A stretch of DNA of 15,219 nucleotides from Hydrogenophaga sp. (lineage in GTDB: Bacteria > Pseudomonadota > Gammaproteobacteria > Burkholderiales > Burkholderiaceae_C), in contig JAIFNE010000171.1 in NCBI GenBank assembly GCA_020047875.1, positions 1-15,219 of the forward strand, written 5' to 3'. Shown here piece by piece: positions 1-7,191 of the stretch. The stretch's first letter is position 1, and each line of letters opens with the position of its first letter. The notes under the pieces were generated by a model that did no database searches, was not told the DNA's origin, and saw nothing but the letters and a program-made list of their open reading frames with translations. Position numbers and translations under genes: made by a program.

Positions 1-85
1 AATAATGTACATAAACAATCTGCATTGTGTCGCCCTGCACTGGCATGCGATTCAGCGTACAAGCACATAGCGAGGCAGAAGCAAA

Positions 86-98
86 ACCCGCAGCGGGT
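86..98 (-). terminator. Probable intrinsic terminator of the minus-strand phosphonate operon
   Basis: ACCCGC-A-GCGGGT is a perfect inverted repeat. Read on the minus strand it is followed by TTTGCTTC, giving a short GC-rich hairpin ending in T's, about 85 bases beyond the stop of the EamA-type gene. The rest of 1-182 shows no convincing gene. The T-run is short, so termination is likely but not certain. Confidence 0.45.
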
Positions 99-182
99 GA
101 TGAACTACTCCCAAGACTGGCCCGCCGATATGCGGCTTGACACTTCACAAAGCCGGAGCAATAGCCAAGGGCGGTCAGCCGT

Positions 183-1043
183 TCAGTTTTTGATCAGCAA
201 AACGCCAGCAGCGACACTGATCGCGGCAACCAGTCCCACTCTTAGGCGGCCTTCTTTGAACCACAGGCTGCCGATCAGGACAGCGAACACCACGGAGCTC
301 TCGCGCAGCGCGGCGACTGCAGCGATCGGTGCTTTGGACATGGCCCACAGCACGATGGCGTACGCACCAATCGATGTGGCAGCGCCCAGAAACCCCATGA
401 TCCAGTGCTTCTCGAAATAGGTCAGTATCTCGCCAGGGTTGCGTCGCAGCTGAAAAGCGAGAATGAGCAAAGGGTCCAGCAAAACGAGCGTGAAGACATA
501 TCCCAAGGGGTTGTCGGACTGGCGCACACCCTGGCCGTCAACCAGGGTGTAGGCGGCAATCACAGCAGCGTTGAGCAACGCGGCCCGGCCCGACGGGTGC
601 CGCAGCAAAAGAGCTGCGGGCTGGCCGCTGGCCAGGGCGATGGTCAGGACCCCAGCCAAAATGGCTGCCAACCCCAGCCAGGCCTGAAAGGGCATGGGCT
701 CATGCAGCGCGAACACCGACACCAGGCACACCAGCAGTGGTGCCAGACCGCGCATGGCCACGTAACCCACGGCGAGTTGGCCACCGTCGTAGATGCGCAT
801 CAGCAGTGCGATGTACACCCAGTGCAACACGACAGAGATCGCGATATAGGGCACGCTGGCCAGGCTGGGCCAGCCGGTGAAAAACAGACCCACGGCGGCC
901 AGCAAAGATGCACACAGGTGCATGAGGATGGTGTACTGGCGTTTGTCGGGTGCTCCCCGAATCATTGCGTTCCAGCTTGCGTGCATCAGCGCCGCCGCCA
1001 GCACGGCCAGCATGACGCCGTTGCTGATACCCGGCTCAGTCAC
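183..1043 (-). CDS. EamA/DMT-superfamily membrane protein associated with phosphonate use
   Basis: This 286-residue, strongly hydrophobic protein has about ten predicted membrane segments arranged as two EamA-like halves. The C-terminal half carries a typical run, ALRESSVVFAVLIGSLWFKEG-like, followed by a last hydrophobic helix ending LLIKN. It belongs to the drug/metabolite transporter superfamily and resembles the family named 'phosphonate utilization associated putative membrane protein' (TIGR03340 type). The start is GTG at 1043, inside the end of the upstream aminotransferase-like gene (overlap of 8 bases, GTGACTGA), with no clear Shine-Dalgarno sequence, so translation is probably coupled. 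As third gene of the regulator operon it is expected to be expressed with phosphonate catabolism. Its substrate is not known; export of a by-product or uptake of a phosphonate are both possible. Family assignment is firm, role is inference. Confidence 0.85.
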   Translation of the reverse strand: MTEPGISNGVMLAVLAAALMHASWNAMIRGAPDKRQYTILMHLCASLLAAVGLFFTGWPSLASVPYIAISVVLHWVYIALLMRIYDGGQLAVGYVAMRGLAPLLVCLVSVFALHEPMPFQAWLGLAAILAGVLTIALASGQPAALLLRHPSGRAALLNAAVIAAYTLVDGQGVRQSDNPLGYVFTLVLLDPLLILAFQLRRNPGEILTYFEKHWIMGFLGAATSIGAYAIVLWAMSKAPIAAVAALRESSVVFAVLIGSLWFKEGRLRVGLVAAISVAAGVLLIKN

Positions 1044-2367
1044 CCGTGTGTTTGCGCAGGGCTTGGTTGATCAGCTCCAATGCCCACCACAGGTCGACTT
1101 CCTGAACGTTCAATGGCGGCGCCAGCACCAACACATTGCCCTGGCCAACCTTAAAGGACAGTCCGGCGCTCAGGCAGCGATACAGCACCGCTTCGGCCAA
1201 ATCCGCGTCGTGCAGTTCAATGCCGATCAGCAGGCCTGCTCCCCGCACCTCCTTGACGCCCGGCAGTCCGGTGGCCATTGCGCGCAGGCGTTGCACCGCT
1301 GCATCGCCCAGGCGACGGCTGCGCTCCAGCAAACCTTCTTGTTCGATGACGTCCAGCACCGCCCATCCAGCTGCGCAGGCCAGCGGATTCTTTTCGTGTG
1401 TGTAGTGGCCCAGCGAGATGTGCTGACCCACGTTCAGGCCCTCACGCGCAATCAGCGCCGCCAGCGGTATGCTTCCCCCGCCCAGGCCTTTGCCGATCAC
1501 GATCATGTCGGGCTCTATGCCGTAGCGCTCAATGGCGAACAGGTGTCCGGTGCGGCCCAGCGCGATGGGTATTTCGTCGAGGATCAGAAGCGCGCCGTGT
1601 CGGTCACAGATCTGGCGCAACCGTTGGTAGTAGTCCATCGGTGGGACCTGCACATCGGTGCAGCGCACTGTCTCGACGATCACCGCCGCAACGTCGCCCT
1701 CTTTGCGCAACACATAGTCGATGTAGTCCACGCAGCGCAGCGCACAGCTGCCATTGCAGCCGAACACGCACTGCCCAGGGTCACAGGGAGGGACATGTTC
1801 GCTGCCGGGCAGCAACGGGCCAATGCCCCGGCGGAACACCGCTTCACCACCGATGGAGATGGCGTCAAGCGAGGCACCATGAAACGCATCCCACATGGAG
1901 ATGGTTTTGAAGCGGCCGGTGGCCACACGGGCCAGCTTCAGCGCCATGCCAATGGCCGCCGTGCCGCCGGGGGCGAACAGCAGGCGCGCGCCGGACATGG
2001 GAGCGGCCTGGCACAGGCGCCGGGCCAGGTCCACGGCGGGGCGGTTGGTGTAGCGGCGGGGTGAGAAAGGCAGCGTCTCCAGAGTCTCGCGCATCGCGGC
2101 CAGCACCGTGGGGTGGCCGTAGCCGACCTGGTGCAGGCTGTTGCCATGAAAGTCCAGAATGCGTCGCCCGGCGGTATCCAGCAGCCATGCGCCATGCGCA
2201 CCCTCCAGCGCATTCAGGCAGGGCGTCGACATGGACTGGTGCAAAAACCAGCGAGCGTCCTCGTCGAGCAACTCGCGGGTGGCGGCGTCAAGATGCTGTG
2301 CCTGCCAGGCCGTACGTCGGTCGCCCAGGTTGACGTCCCCTTCGCTGCGGTCGATCTCAGGGCGCAT
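1036..2367 (-). CDS. pbfA: Class III PLP enzyme, probable (R)-1-hydroxy-2-aminoethylphosphonate ammonia-lyase
   Basis: The chosen ATG at 2367 gives 443 residues, the usual size for class III aminotransferase-fold enzymes. AGGGGG lies about 7 bases upstream, and the start overlaps the GntR stop by 11 bases; the open frame extends further upstream but only inside the regulator gene. Fold-type I features are clear: the GGTAAIGMALKLAR segment (about 134-147), WDAFHGAS (159-166), LILDEIPIALGRTG (261-274, Asp264 facing the PLP ring nitrogen) and IGKGLGGG (291-298, Lys293 as Schiff-base lysine). A cysteine-rich stretch, C-x4-C-x3-C-x3-C-x3-C, spans 195-212. Class III enzymes embedded in AEP loci have been shown to be PbfA, which removes ammonia from (R)-1-hydroxy-AEP to give phosphonoacetaldehyde. 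The next-door phnW and phnX supply that context. A true transaminase remains possible from sequence alone. Confidence 0.8.
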   Translation of the reverse strand: MRPEIDRSEGDVNLGDRRTAWQAQHLDAATRELLDEDARWFLHQSMSTPCLNALEGAHGAWLLDTAGRRILDFHGNSLHQVGYGHPTVLAAMRETLETLPFSPRRYTNRPAVDLARRLCQAAPMSGARLLFAPGGTAAIGMALKLARVATGRFKTISMWDAFHGASLDAISIGGEAVFRRGIGPLLPGSEHVPPCDPGQCVFGCNGSCALRCVDYIDYVLRKEGDVAAVIVETVRCTDVQVPPMDYYQRLRQICDRHGALLILDEIPIALGRTGHLFAIERYGIEPDMIVIGKGLGGGSIPLAALIAREGLNVGQHISLGHYTHEKNPLACAAGWAVLDVIEQEGLLERSRRLGDAAVQRLRAMATGLPGVKEVRGAGLLIGIELHDADLAEAVLYRCLSAGLSFKVGQGNVLVLAPPLNVQEVDLWWALELINQALRKHTGD

Positions 2368-3061
2368 CGTTCGCCCCCTGGATTTCACCATCGCGAAGCA
2401 TGCGTGCCTTGCCCCCTTGCGCATGGTCAAACAGGGCCTGCGCCGCACCGGCTGCATCACGCTCGGCCAAGCGGTCCACGATGGCGCTGTGCTCTTCGGC
2501 AAAGCGCGGGATGGCCATCGGTGTCAACAGGTTGCGTCGCCGAAAAAGGGCCAGCAGCTTGCACAGCTTGCGGTATTGCTCGACCAGAACCTGGTTGCCG
2601 GTCATGGCCACGATGCAGTCATGAAAACTCAGGTTCAACTCATGGAAACGGTCCACCTCAACCGACTTGACTTCCCGCATCGCGTCGGTCATTTGACGCA
2701 GCGTATGGAGCTGCTCGGGGGTGAGGCGCAGCGCCAAAAGCCGTCCAGCGGTGGCGTCCAACCCGGCTCGAACATCGTACAGGTCGGCAGCTTCTGTCAG
2801 CGCGATCTTGCGCACATGGGCGCCGCGGTTTTTTTCCTGTCGGACGAGACCCGACTCTTCCAGCGTTCGCAGCGCTTCTCGCAGCGGGCCACGCGAGATG
2901 CCGAATCGCTGGGCCAGCGCCATTTCGTTGAGTTTGCTGCCGGGAACCAGCTCTCCACCCAGGATCATGTCTTCAATCGACTCGGCGACCAGGCGCGTGA
3001 GCGTGGTGCTTTGCAATTGCGCTAAGGCCTTTTCAGGGTGGGTGGAAAGGGGTTTGTTCAC
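2357..3061 (-). CDS. GntR-family (FCD/FadR-type) transcriptional regulator of phosphonate genes
   Basis: The 234-residue protein has an N-terminal winged helix-turn-helix (about 21-86) with the GntR signature LAQRFGISRGPLREALRTLEESGLV, then an all-helical FCD domain (about 90-225). His147 (NLSFHDCI), His191 (EEHSAIV) and His213 (FDHAQ), with Asp102, are candidates for the metal and ligand site seen in FCD proteins. The start is GTG at 3061 with GGAG about 10 bases upstream. It is first in the minus-strand operon and diverges from the AEP importer genes, the usual position of a local regulator. It resembles the regulators described as phosphonate-utilization associated in Burkholderia relatives. 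The likely effector is AEP or phosphonoacetaldehyde, which is inference. Confidence 0.88.
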   Translation of the reverse strand: MNKPLSTHPEKALAQLQSTTLTRLVAESIEDMILGGELVPGSKLNEMALAQRFGISRGPLREALRTLEESGLVRQEKNRGAHVRKIALTEAADLYDVRAGLDATAGRLLALRLTPEQLHTLRQMTDAMREVKSVEVDRFHELNLSFHDCIVAMTGNQVLVEQYRKLCKLLALFRRRNLLTPMAIPRFAEEHSAIVDRLAERDAAGAAQALFDHAQGGKARMLRDGEIQGANDAP

Positions 3062-3233
3062 AAGGAATGTGCTCCGGTTGCCATGTCATTTTAGGGAGTT
3101 TTCAAGATTGTCGATTGTCAACAATCTGACACATGTTCTACATAAGCTTGCCAGTGTCGTGAGGGTTAAGGGCTCGTTGGGAGCAAGGCGCCACATGACA
3201 CCCGATCGTCCAAAGTCTTTCCACGGAGCCTCC
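3062..3233. promoter_or_regulatory. Divergent promoter region between regulator and AEP transport operon
   Basis: This 172-base spacer is AT-richer than its surroundings and must carry both promoters. On the plus strand TTGTCA (3115-3120) followed after 18 bases by TACATA (3139-3144) is a weak candidate. On the minus strand TCGACA (3114-3109) followed after 15 bases by TAAAAT (3093-3088) is a better one. Both -35 candidates overlap the palindrome at 3109-3131, so one bound regulator could control both directions. Promoter positions are pattern-based only. Confidence 0.5.
3109..3131. promoter_or_regulatory. Candidate GntR operator palindrome
   Basis: GATTGT-CA-ACAATC (3113-3126) is a perfect inverted repeat. 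It is extended by TGTC on the left (3109-3112) and, after one extra T, GACA on the right (3128-3131). A further GATTGT lies at 3106-3111 in direct orientation. GT...AC half-sites with symmetric flanks are the form expected for GntR-family operators. Position between divergent genes and overlap with both candidate -35 boxes support an operator role; binding is not shown. Confidence 0.55.
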
Positions 3234-4262
3234 ATGAAGCTGAAAACCCTGCTAAAAACCGCGCTGGTTGGCGCGATGGCCGCCTTGCTGGCCTTGCCTG
3301 CCATGGCCCAGAAAACCCGCTTGTCGGTCTACACCGCGCTGGAAAACGACCAACTCGGTCCTTACAAACAAGCCTTTGAAGCCGCCAACCCCGATGTGGA
3401 AATTGCTTGGGTTCGCGACTCAACCGGCATCATCACCGCCCGATTCCTGGCCGAGAAGGACAATCCGCGCGCCGATGTGATCTGGGGTCTGGGCGCTTCC
3501 AGCGTCGCGCTGTTCGACAGTATGGGTTTGTTGCATCCCTACAGCCCCAAGGGCGTGGACCAAATCAAACCCAACTTTCGCAGCGACAAGAACCCCACCA
3601 CCTGGACGGGCCTGAACGCCTGGCTGGCTGTCATGTGCTTCAACACGGTCGAAGGTGGCAAGAAGAACATGCCCAAGCCCACCTCGTGGGCCGACCTGAC
3701 CAACCCGGTCTACAAAGACGCCATCGTCATGCCGAACCCAGCCTCTTCGGGCACCGGCTATCAGGCGGTCTATGCCTGGCTGCAGATAATGGGCGAGCAG
3801 GCCGGCTGGGAGTTCATGGACAAGTTGCACAACAACGTGGCGGTGTACACCCACTCGGGTTCGGCGCCTTGCGTGCAGGCCGCCAAGGGTGAGCGCGTGG
3901 TGGGCATTGGCTCTGACATGCGTGGCGCGCGCGAGAAAACCGCCGGCGCACCCATCGACATCGTCTTGGCCAAGGAAGGCTCACCGTGGGACATGGAAGC
4001 CACCGCCATCGTCAAAGGCACCAAGAACCTGGCCGCCGCCCAAAAGCTGGCCGATTTTGCGGTGAGCAAGCCCGCCTATGAGATGTACGGCAAGTTCTAC
4101 GCCATTGTGGGTTACCCCGGCATGAACCCCAGCCCGCCGAACTACCCATCGAGCGCCGAAAGTGCCATGGTGAAGATCGACCTGGGCAAGATGGGTGCGG
4201 AACGTGCGCGCATCCTGGCCGAGTGGACCAGGCGCTACGACGGCAAGTCGGCGCCGAGGTGA
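3234..4262 (+). CDS. phnS: Periplasmic 2-aminoethylphosphonate-binding protein of an ABC importer
   Basis: Starting at ATG 3234 (GGAG 5 bases upstream) the protein has 342 residues. It opens with a classic signal peptide: KLK at 2-4, a hydrophobic core, and an AMA cleavage site after residue 25. The mature part begins KTRLSVYTALENDQLGPY, typical of the Fe3+/putrescine-type class of extracellular solute-binding proteins, with conserved blocks such as FLAEKDNPRADVIWGLGASS and NPASSGTGYQ. This style matches the 'putative AEP ABC transporter, binding protein' family. It leads the plus-strand operon, and phnW and phnX downstream specify the probable ligand. A longer in-frame reading back to 2721 is open but only antisense to the regulator gene. 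Ligand range (AEP, hydroxy-AEP, N-methyl-AEP) is inferred. Confidence 0.88.
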   Translation: MKLKTLLKTALVGAMAALLALPAMAQKTRLSVYTALENDQLGPYKQAFEAANPDVEIAWVRDSTGIITARFLAEKDNPRADVIWGLGASSVALFDSMGLLHPYSPKGVDQIKPNFRSDKNPTTWTGLNAWLAVMCFNTVEGGKKNMPKPTSWADLTNPVYKDAIVMPNPASSGTGYQAVYAWLQIMGEQAGWEFMDKLHNNVAVYTHSGSAPCVQAAKGERVVGIGSDMRGAREKTAGAPIDIVLAKEGSPWDMEATAIVKGTKNLAAAQKLADFAVSKPAYEMYGKFYAIVGYPGMNPSPPNYPSSAESAMVKIDLGKMGAERARILAEWTRRYDGKSAPR

Positions 4263-4312
4263 GCTTTGAGATCTGACCTCTTGAGCCTTAGGGCGCCAAA
4301 GGGGTCGCCATC

Positions 4313-4339
4313 GGGGGCGCAGAAGCGCGCCCCCTTTTT
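4313..4339 (+). terminator. Intrinsic terminator or attenuator between binding-protein and ATPase genes
   Basis: GGGGGCGC (4313-4320) and GCGCCCCC (4327-4334) form a perfect 8-bp stem around a 6-base loop, followed at once by TTTTT. It lies 50 bases after the binding-protein stop and just ahead of the ATPase ribosome-binding site. Partial termination here would give far more binding protein than membrane components, a common arrangement in ABC import operons. Confidence 0.8.
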
Positions 4340-4354
4340 ATCCAGGAATCATCC

Positions 4355-5461
4355 GTGATCGAATCCAGCACGCCGTACCTAGACATCCGGGGGGTGGGGA
4401 AGCGCTTTGGCTCCTTTTGGGCCCTGAAGGACGTTTCGCTGCGCATCGAAGCGGGCGAGTTCATCTGCTTTCTGGGGCCGTCCGGCTGCGGTAAAACCAC
4501 CTTGTTGCGCATCATCGCCGGGTTGGAGCAACAAGACGGCGGGCAGATTCTGCAAAAGGGCAGCGACATCTCAGGTTTGCCGTCGTCTCAGCGGGACTTT
4601 GGCATCGTCTTCCAGTCCTATGCCTTGTTCCCCAATTTGTCGGTCAAGGACAACGTGGGCTATGGCCTGAAGGGCAAGGGATGGAGCCGCCAGGCTGCGG
4701 CAGACCGTGTGAAGGAACTGCTGAAATTGGTGGGCCTGCCCGACTCGGCCAGCCAGTACCCGGCGCAACTCTCCGGCGGCATGCAGCAGCGCGTGGCGCT
4801 GGCCCGGGCTCTGGCTACGTCACCTGGGTTGCTGCTGCTGGACGAACCGCTGAGTGCGCTTGACGCGCGGGTTCGGGCGCATTTGCGCAGCGAGTTGCGC
4901 CAGTTGCACCAGCGGCTGGGCGTGACGACCATCATGGTCACGCACGATCAGGAAGAAGCCCTGAGCCTGGCGGACCGCATCGTGGTGATGAACCAAGGCG
5001 TGATCGAGCAGGTGGGCTCGCCCCAGACGATTTACCAGAAACCCAGCAGCGCCTTCGTGGCGGATTTTGTGGGCAAGACCAACCCGTTGCGCGCCCGCCT
5101 TCTTGGCCCGGGGCGGGCCAGTTGGCAGGGCGTGGAGCTGGCCTGTGAGCACGCGTCCCAACTGCCCGCCGATACCGAGGTCACGCTCACCTTGCGCCCC
5201 GAGGAGATCGTGCTGCACGACGGCCACACACCCGAACCCGCCGTTCCAGGCAACCGGGTCGGGGCGATGGTGCAAGGCCTGGAATTTCTAGGACCGTTCT
5301 GTCGTGTCAGCCTCAGCTTGCCTGTCAATGGCCAGACCCTGATCGCCGACGTGCCCACCGCACAAGCGCTCCTGCTGGGTCTGAATGCAAAACGAAGCAT
5401 CTGGATTGACCTGCCGCCACAGCACATCCGCGTGCACGGTACCCACGTCGGGGTCCATTGA
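4355..5461 (+). CDS. phnT: ABC transporter ATP-binding protein, AEP importer
   Basis: The 368-residue protein has all ABC ATPase motifs in order: Walker A GPSGCGKT (41-48), Q-loop Gln87 in FQSYALFPNLSV, signature LSGGMQQ (139-145), Walker B LLLLDE (159-164), and switch His197 in MVTHDQEEAL. About 130 residues follow as a C-terminal regulatory region of the TOBE/OB type (LRPEEIVLHDG). The start is GTG at 4355 with AGGA 7 bases upstream; translation begins right after the terminator-like hairpin. Its stop TGA shares one base with the permease ATG (TGATG), so the two are translationally coupled. It powers uptake at the inner membrane with the neighbouring permease and binding protein. Confidence 0.9.
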   Translation: MIESSTPYLDIRGVGKRFGSFWALKDVSLRIEAGEFICFLGPSGCGKTTLLRIIAGLEQQDGGQILQKGSDISGLPSSQRDFGIVFQSYALFPNLSVKDNVGYGLKGKGWSRQAAADRVKELLKLVGLPDSASQYPAQLSGGMQQRVALARALATSPGLLLLDEPLSALDARVRAHLRSELRQLHQRLGVTTIMVTHDQEEALSLADRIVVMNQGVIEQVGSPQTIYQKPSSAFVADFVGKTNPLRARLLGPGRASWQGVELACEHASQLPADTEVTLTLRPEEIVLHDGHTPEPAVPGNRVGAMVQGLEFLGPFCRVSLSLPVNGQTLIADVPTAQALLLGLNAKRSIWIDLPPQHIRVHGTHVGVH

Positions 5462-7137
5462 TGCTGAAGCGTTGGCAGCGGCTGGACCGCGACGACTGGT
5501 TGATGCGCCTGGGCGTGCTGCTGTTGGCGCTGTGGCTGGCAGTCACGCTCATGCTGCCGCTGGGGACTTTGCTGATCAAGAGCTTTCGCGACGCCGATGG
5601 CGCCTGGGCGGGGCTGGGCAACTACATCACCTATTTCGCCACGCCGTCGCTGACACAGTCCCTTTGGAACAGCCTCTGGACCTCCACGCTGATCACCGCG
5701 CTCGTGCTGCCACTGGCCTACGTTTACGCCTATGCGCTCACGCGCACTGCCATGCTAGGTAAGACCGTGTTCAAAGCACTCGCCTTGATCCCGATCCTTG
5801 CACCGTCGCTGTTGCCCGCGATTTCGTTGATCTACCTGTTCGGCAACCAGGGTCTGCTCAACAGCTGGATGTTCGGCGCCTCTATCTATGGCCCCATCGG
5901 TATCGTCATCTCGCAGGTGTTTTACTGCTTTCCCCATGCCTTGATGATCCTGGTGGTGGCGCTGTCCATGGCCGATGCGCGCCACTACGAGGCCGCCCGC
6001 GTGCTGGGCGCATCACCGCTGCGCACCTTCTGGACCGTGACTCTGCCGGGCAGCAAATACGGTCTGATCAGTGCCGGCTTTGTGGTGTTCACCTTGGCTA
6101 TCACCGACTTCGGCATTGCCAAGGTGATCGGCGGGCGCTTCAACGTGCTGGCCACCGACATCTTCAAGCAGGTGATTGGCCAGCAAAATTTCGAGATGGG
6201 TGCCGTGGTGGGCTTTGTGCTTCTGCTACCTGCCGTGGTCGCTTTCGGAACCGATCGCTGGGTACAACGTCGCCAGGTGGCTTTGCTCACCGCTCGGGCG
6301 GTCCCTTTGGTACCGACGCGCAACGCATCGCGTGACTGGGGTCTGTGGCTGTTCTGCGCATTGGTGGCAGGTGCCATGCTGGTGATGCTGGGCATGGCGG
6401 TCTGGGCTTCGCTGGTGACTCGCTGGCCCTACAACCTGAACCTCACGCTGGCGAACTACCAGTTTTCTGACTTTGACAGCGAAGGCTGGAAGGCTTGGCG
6501 CAACTCGTTGAGCATGGCCGCTTGGACCGCCGTGCTCGGTACCGTCATCATCGTTACGGGCGCCTACCTGTTGGAGAAAACTCGCGGCTTTGCGCTGGTG
6601 CGTGGCGCCACACAGCTGATGGCCATGCTGTCGATGGCGGTGCCTGGGCTGGTTCTGGGCCTTTCCTACATCTTCTTCTTCAATGCTCCGGGACATCCGC
6701 TGGGCTTCATTTACGGCACCCTGGTAATTCTTGTGGTGAACTCCATTGCCCATTTCTACACCGTTGGCCACATCACCGCCACCACCGCGCTCAAGCAACT
6801 GGACTCAGAGTTCGAAGCCGTGTCGGCCTCGCTGAAGGTGTCGCTGGGGCGCATGTTTGCCCGCGTGACGGTGCCGGTGTGCATGCCTGCCGTGCTCGAC
6901 ATCAGCATCTATTTGTTCGTCAACGCCATGACCACGGTCTCTGCCGTGATCTTCCTCTACGGCTCCGAGACCAAGCTGGCGGCGGTCTCCATCATTCACA
7001 TGGACGAAGCGGGCTTCACGGCCGCTGCCGCCGCGATGGCGGTGGTCATCGTGGCCACCTCGGCCAGCGTCAAACTGCTGCACAGCCTGTTGACGCGCCA
7101 CCTCATGCGCACAACACAAGCCTGGCGCGCTCGCTGA
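5461..7137 (+). CDS. phnU: Fused two-domain ABC permease, AEP importer
   Basis: This 558-residue integral membrane protein carries two binding-protein-dependent permease domains in one chain, one in each half, with about twelve hydrophobic segments in all. The first EAA-type loop is EAARVLGASPLRTFWTVTLP and the second is FEAVSASLKVSLGRMFARVTVP, the sites that dock onto the ATPase. The fusion makes a separate second permease unnecessary and matches the long permease family of AEP importers. The ATG at 5461 overlaps the ATPase stop by one base; a TTG one codon upstream is a less likely start. A 54-base gap separates it from phnW. Confidence 0.88.
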   Translation: MLKRWQRLDRDDWLMRLGVLLLALWLAVTLMLPLGTLLIKSFRDADGAWAGLGNYITYFATPSLTQSLWNSLWTSTLITALVLPLAYVYAYALTRTAMLGKTVFKALALIPILAPSLLPAISLIYLFGNQGLLNSWMFGASIYGPIGIVISQVFYCFPHALMILVVALSMADARHYEAARVLGASPLRTFWTVTLPGSKYGLISAGFVVFTLAITDFGIAKVIGGRFNVLATDIFKQVIGQQNFEMGAVVGFVLLLPAVVAFGTDRWVQRRQVALLTARAVPLVPTRNASRDWGLWLFCALVAGAMLVMLGMAVWASLVTRWPYNLNLTLANYQFSDFDSEGWKAWRNSLSMAAWTAVLGTVIIVTGAYLLEKTRGFALVRGATQLMAMLSMAVPGLVLGLSYIFFFNAPGHPLGFIYGTLVILVVNSIAHFYTVGHITATTALKQLDSEFEAVSASLKVSLGRMFARVTVPVCMPAVLDISIYLFVNAMTTVSAVIFLYGSETKLAAVSIIHMDEAGFTAAAAAMAVVIVATSASVKLLHSLLTRHLMRTTQAWRAR

Positions 7138-7191
7138 ACGAGCCCGCGCCCAGCCCATCCTGTCACCTGTTTTAGCTGCACCCGAATCACC

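Noticed and set aside
877..2064. Long plus-strand open frame of 395 codons opposite the PbfA-like and EamA-type genes
   Set aside because: Rich in His, Gln and Arg, matches no family, and is the antisense shadow of well-supported genes in high-GC DNA.
2368..2502. 45-residue N-terminal extension of the PbfA-like protein
   Set aside because: Overlaps the regulator gene in another frame, is Arg/Pro-rich, and a good ribosome-binding site precedes the ATG at 2367.
3171..3186. Small GCTC...GAGC hairpin in the leader of the import operon as a riboswitch or attenuator
   Set aside because: Stem of only four pairs and no conserved aptamer-like features.
2721..3233. 171-codon upstream extension of the binding-protein gene
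   Set aside because: It lies antisense to the GntR gene and across the promoter spacer; the ATG at 3234 has a ribosome-binding site and opens a normal signal peptide.
7138..7191. Possible promoter or terminator between permease and phnW
   Set aside because: No stem with T-run and no convincing -35/-10 pair in the 54 bases; best read as a simple intra-operon gap.
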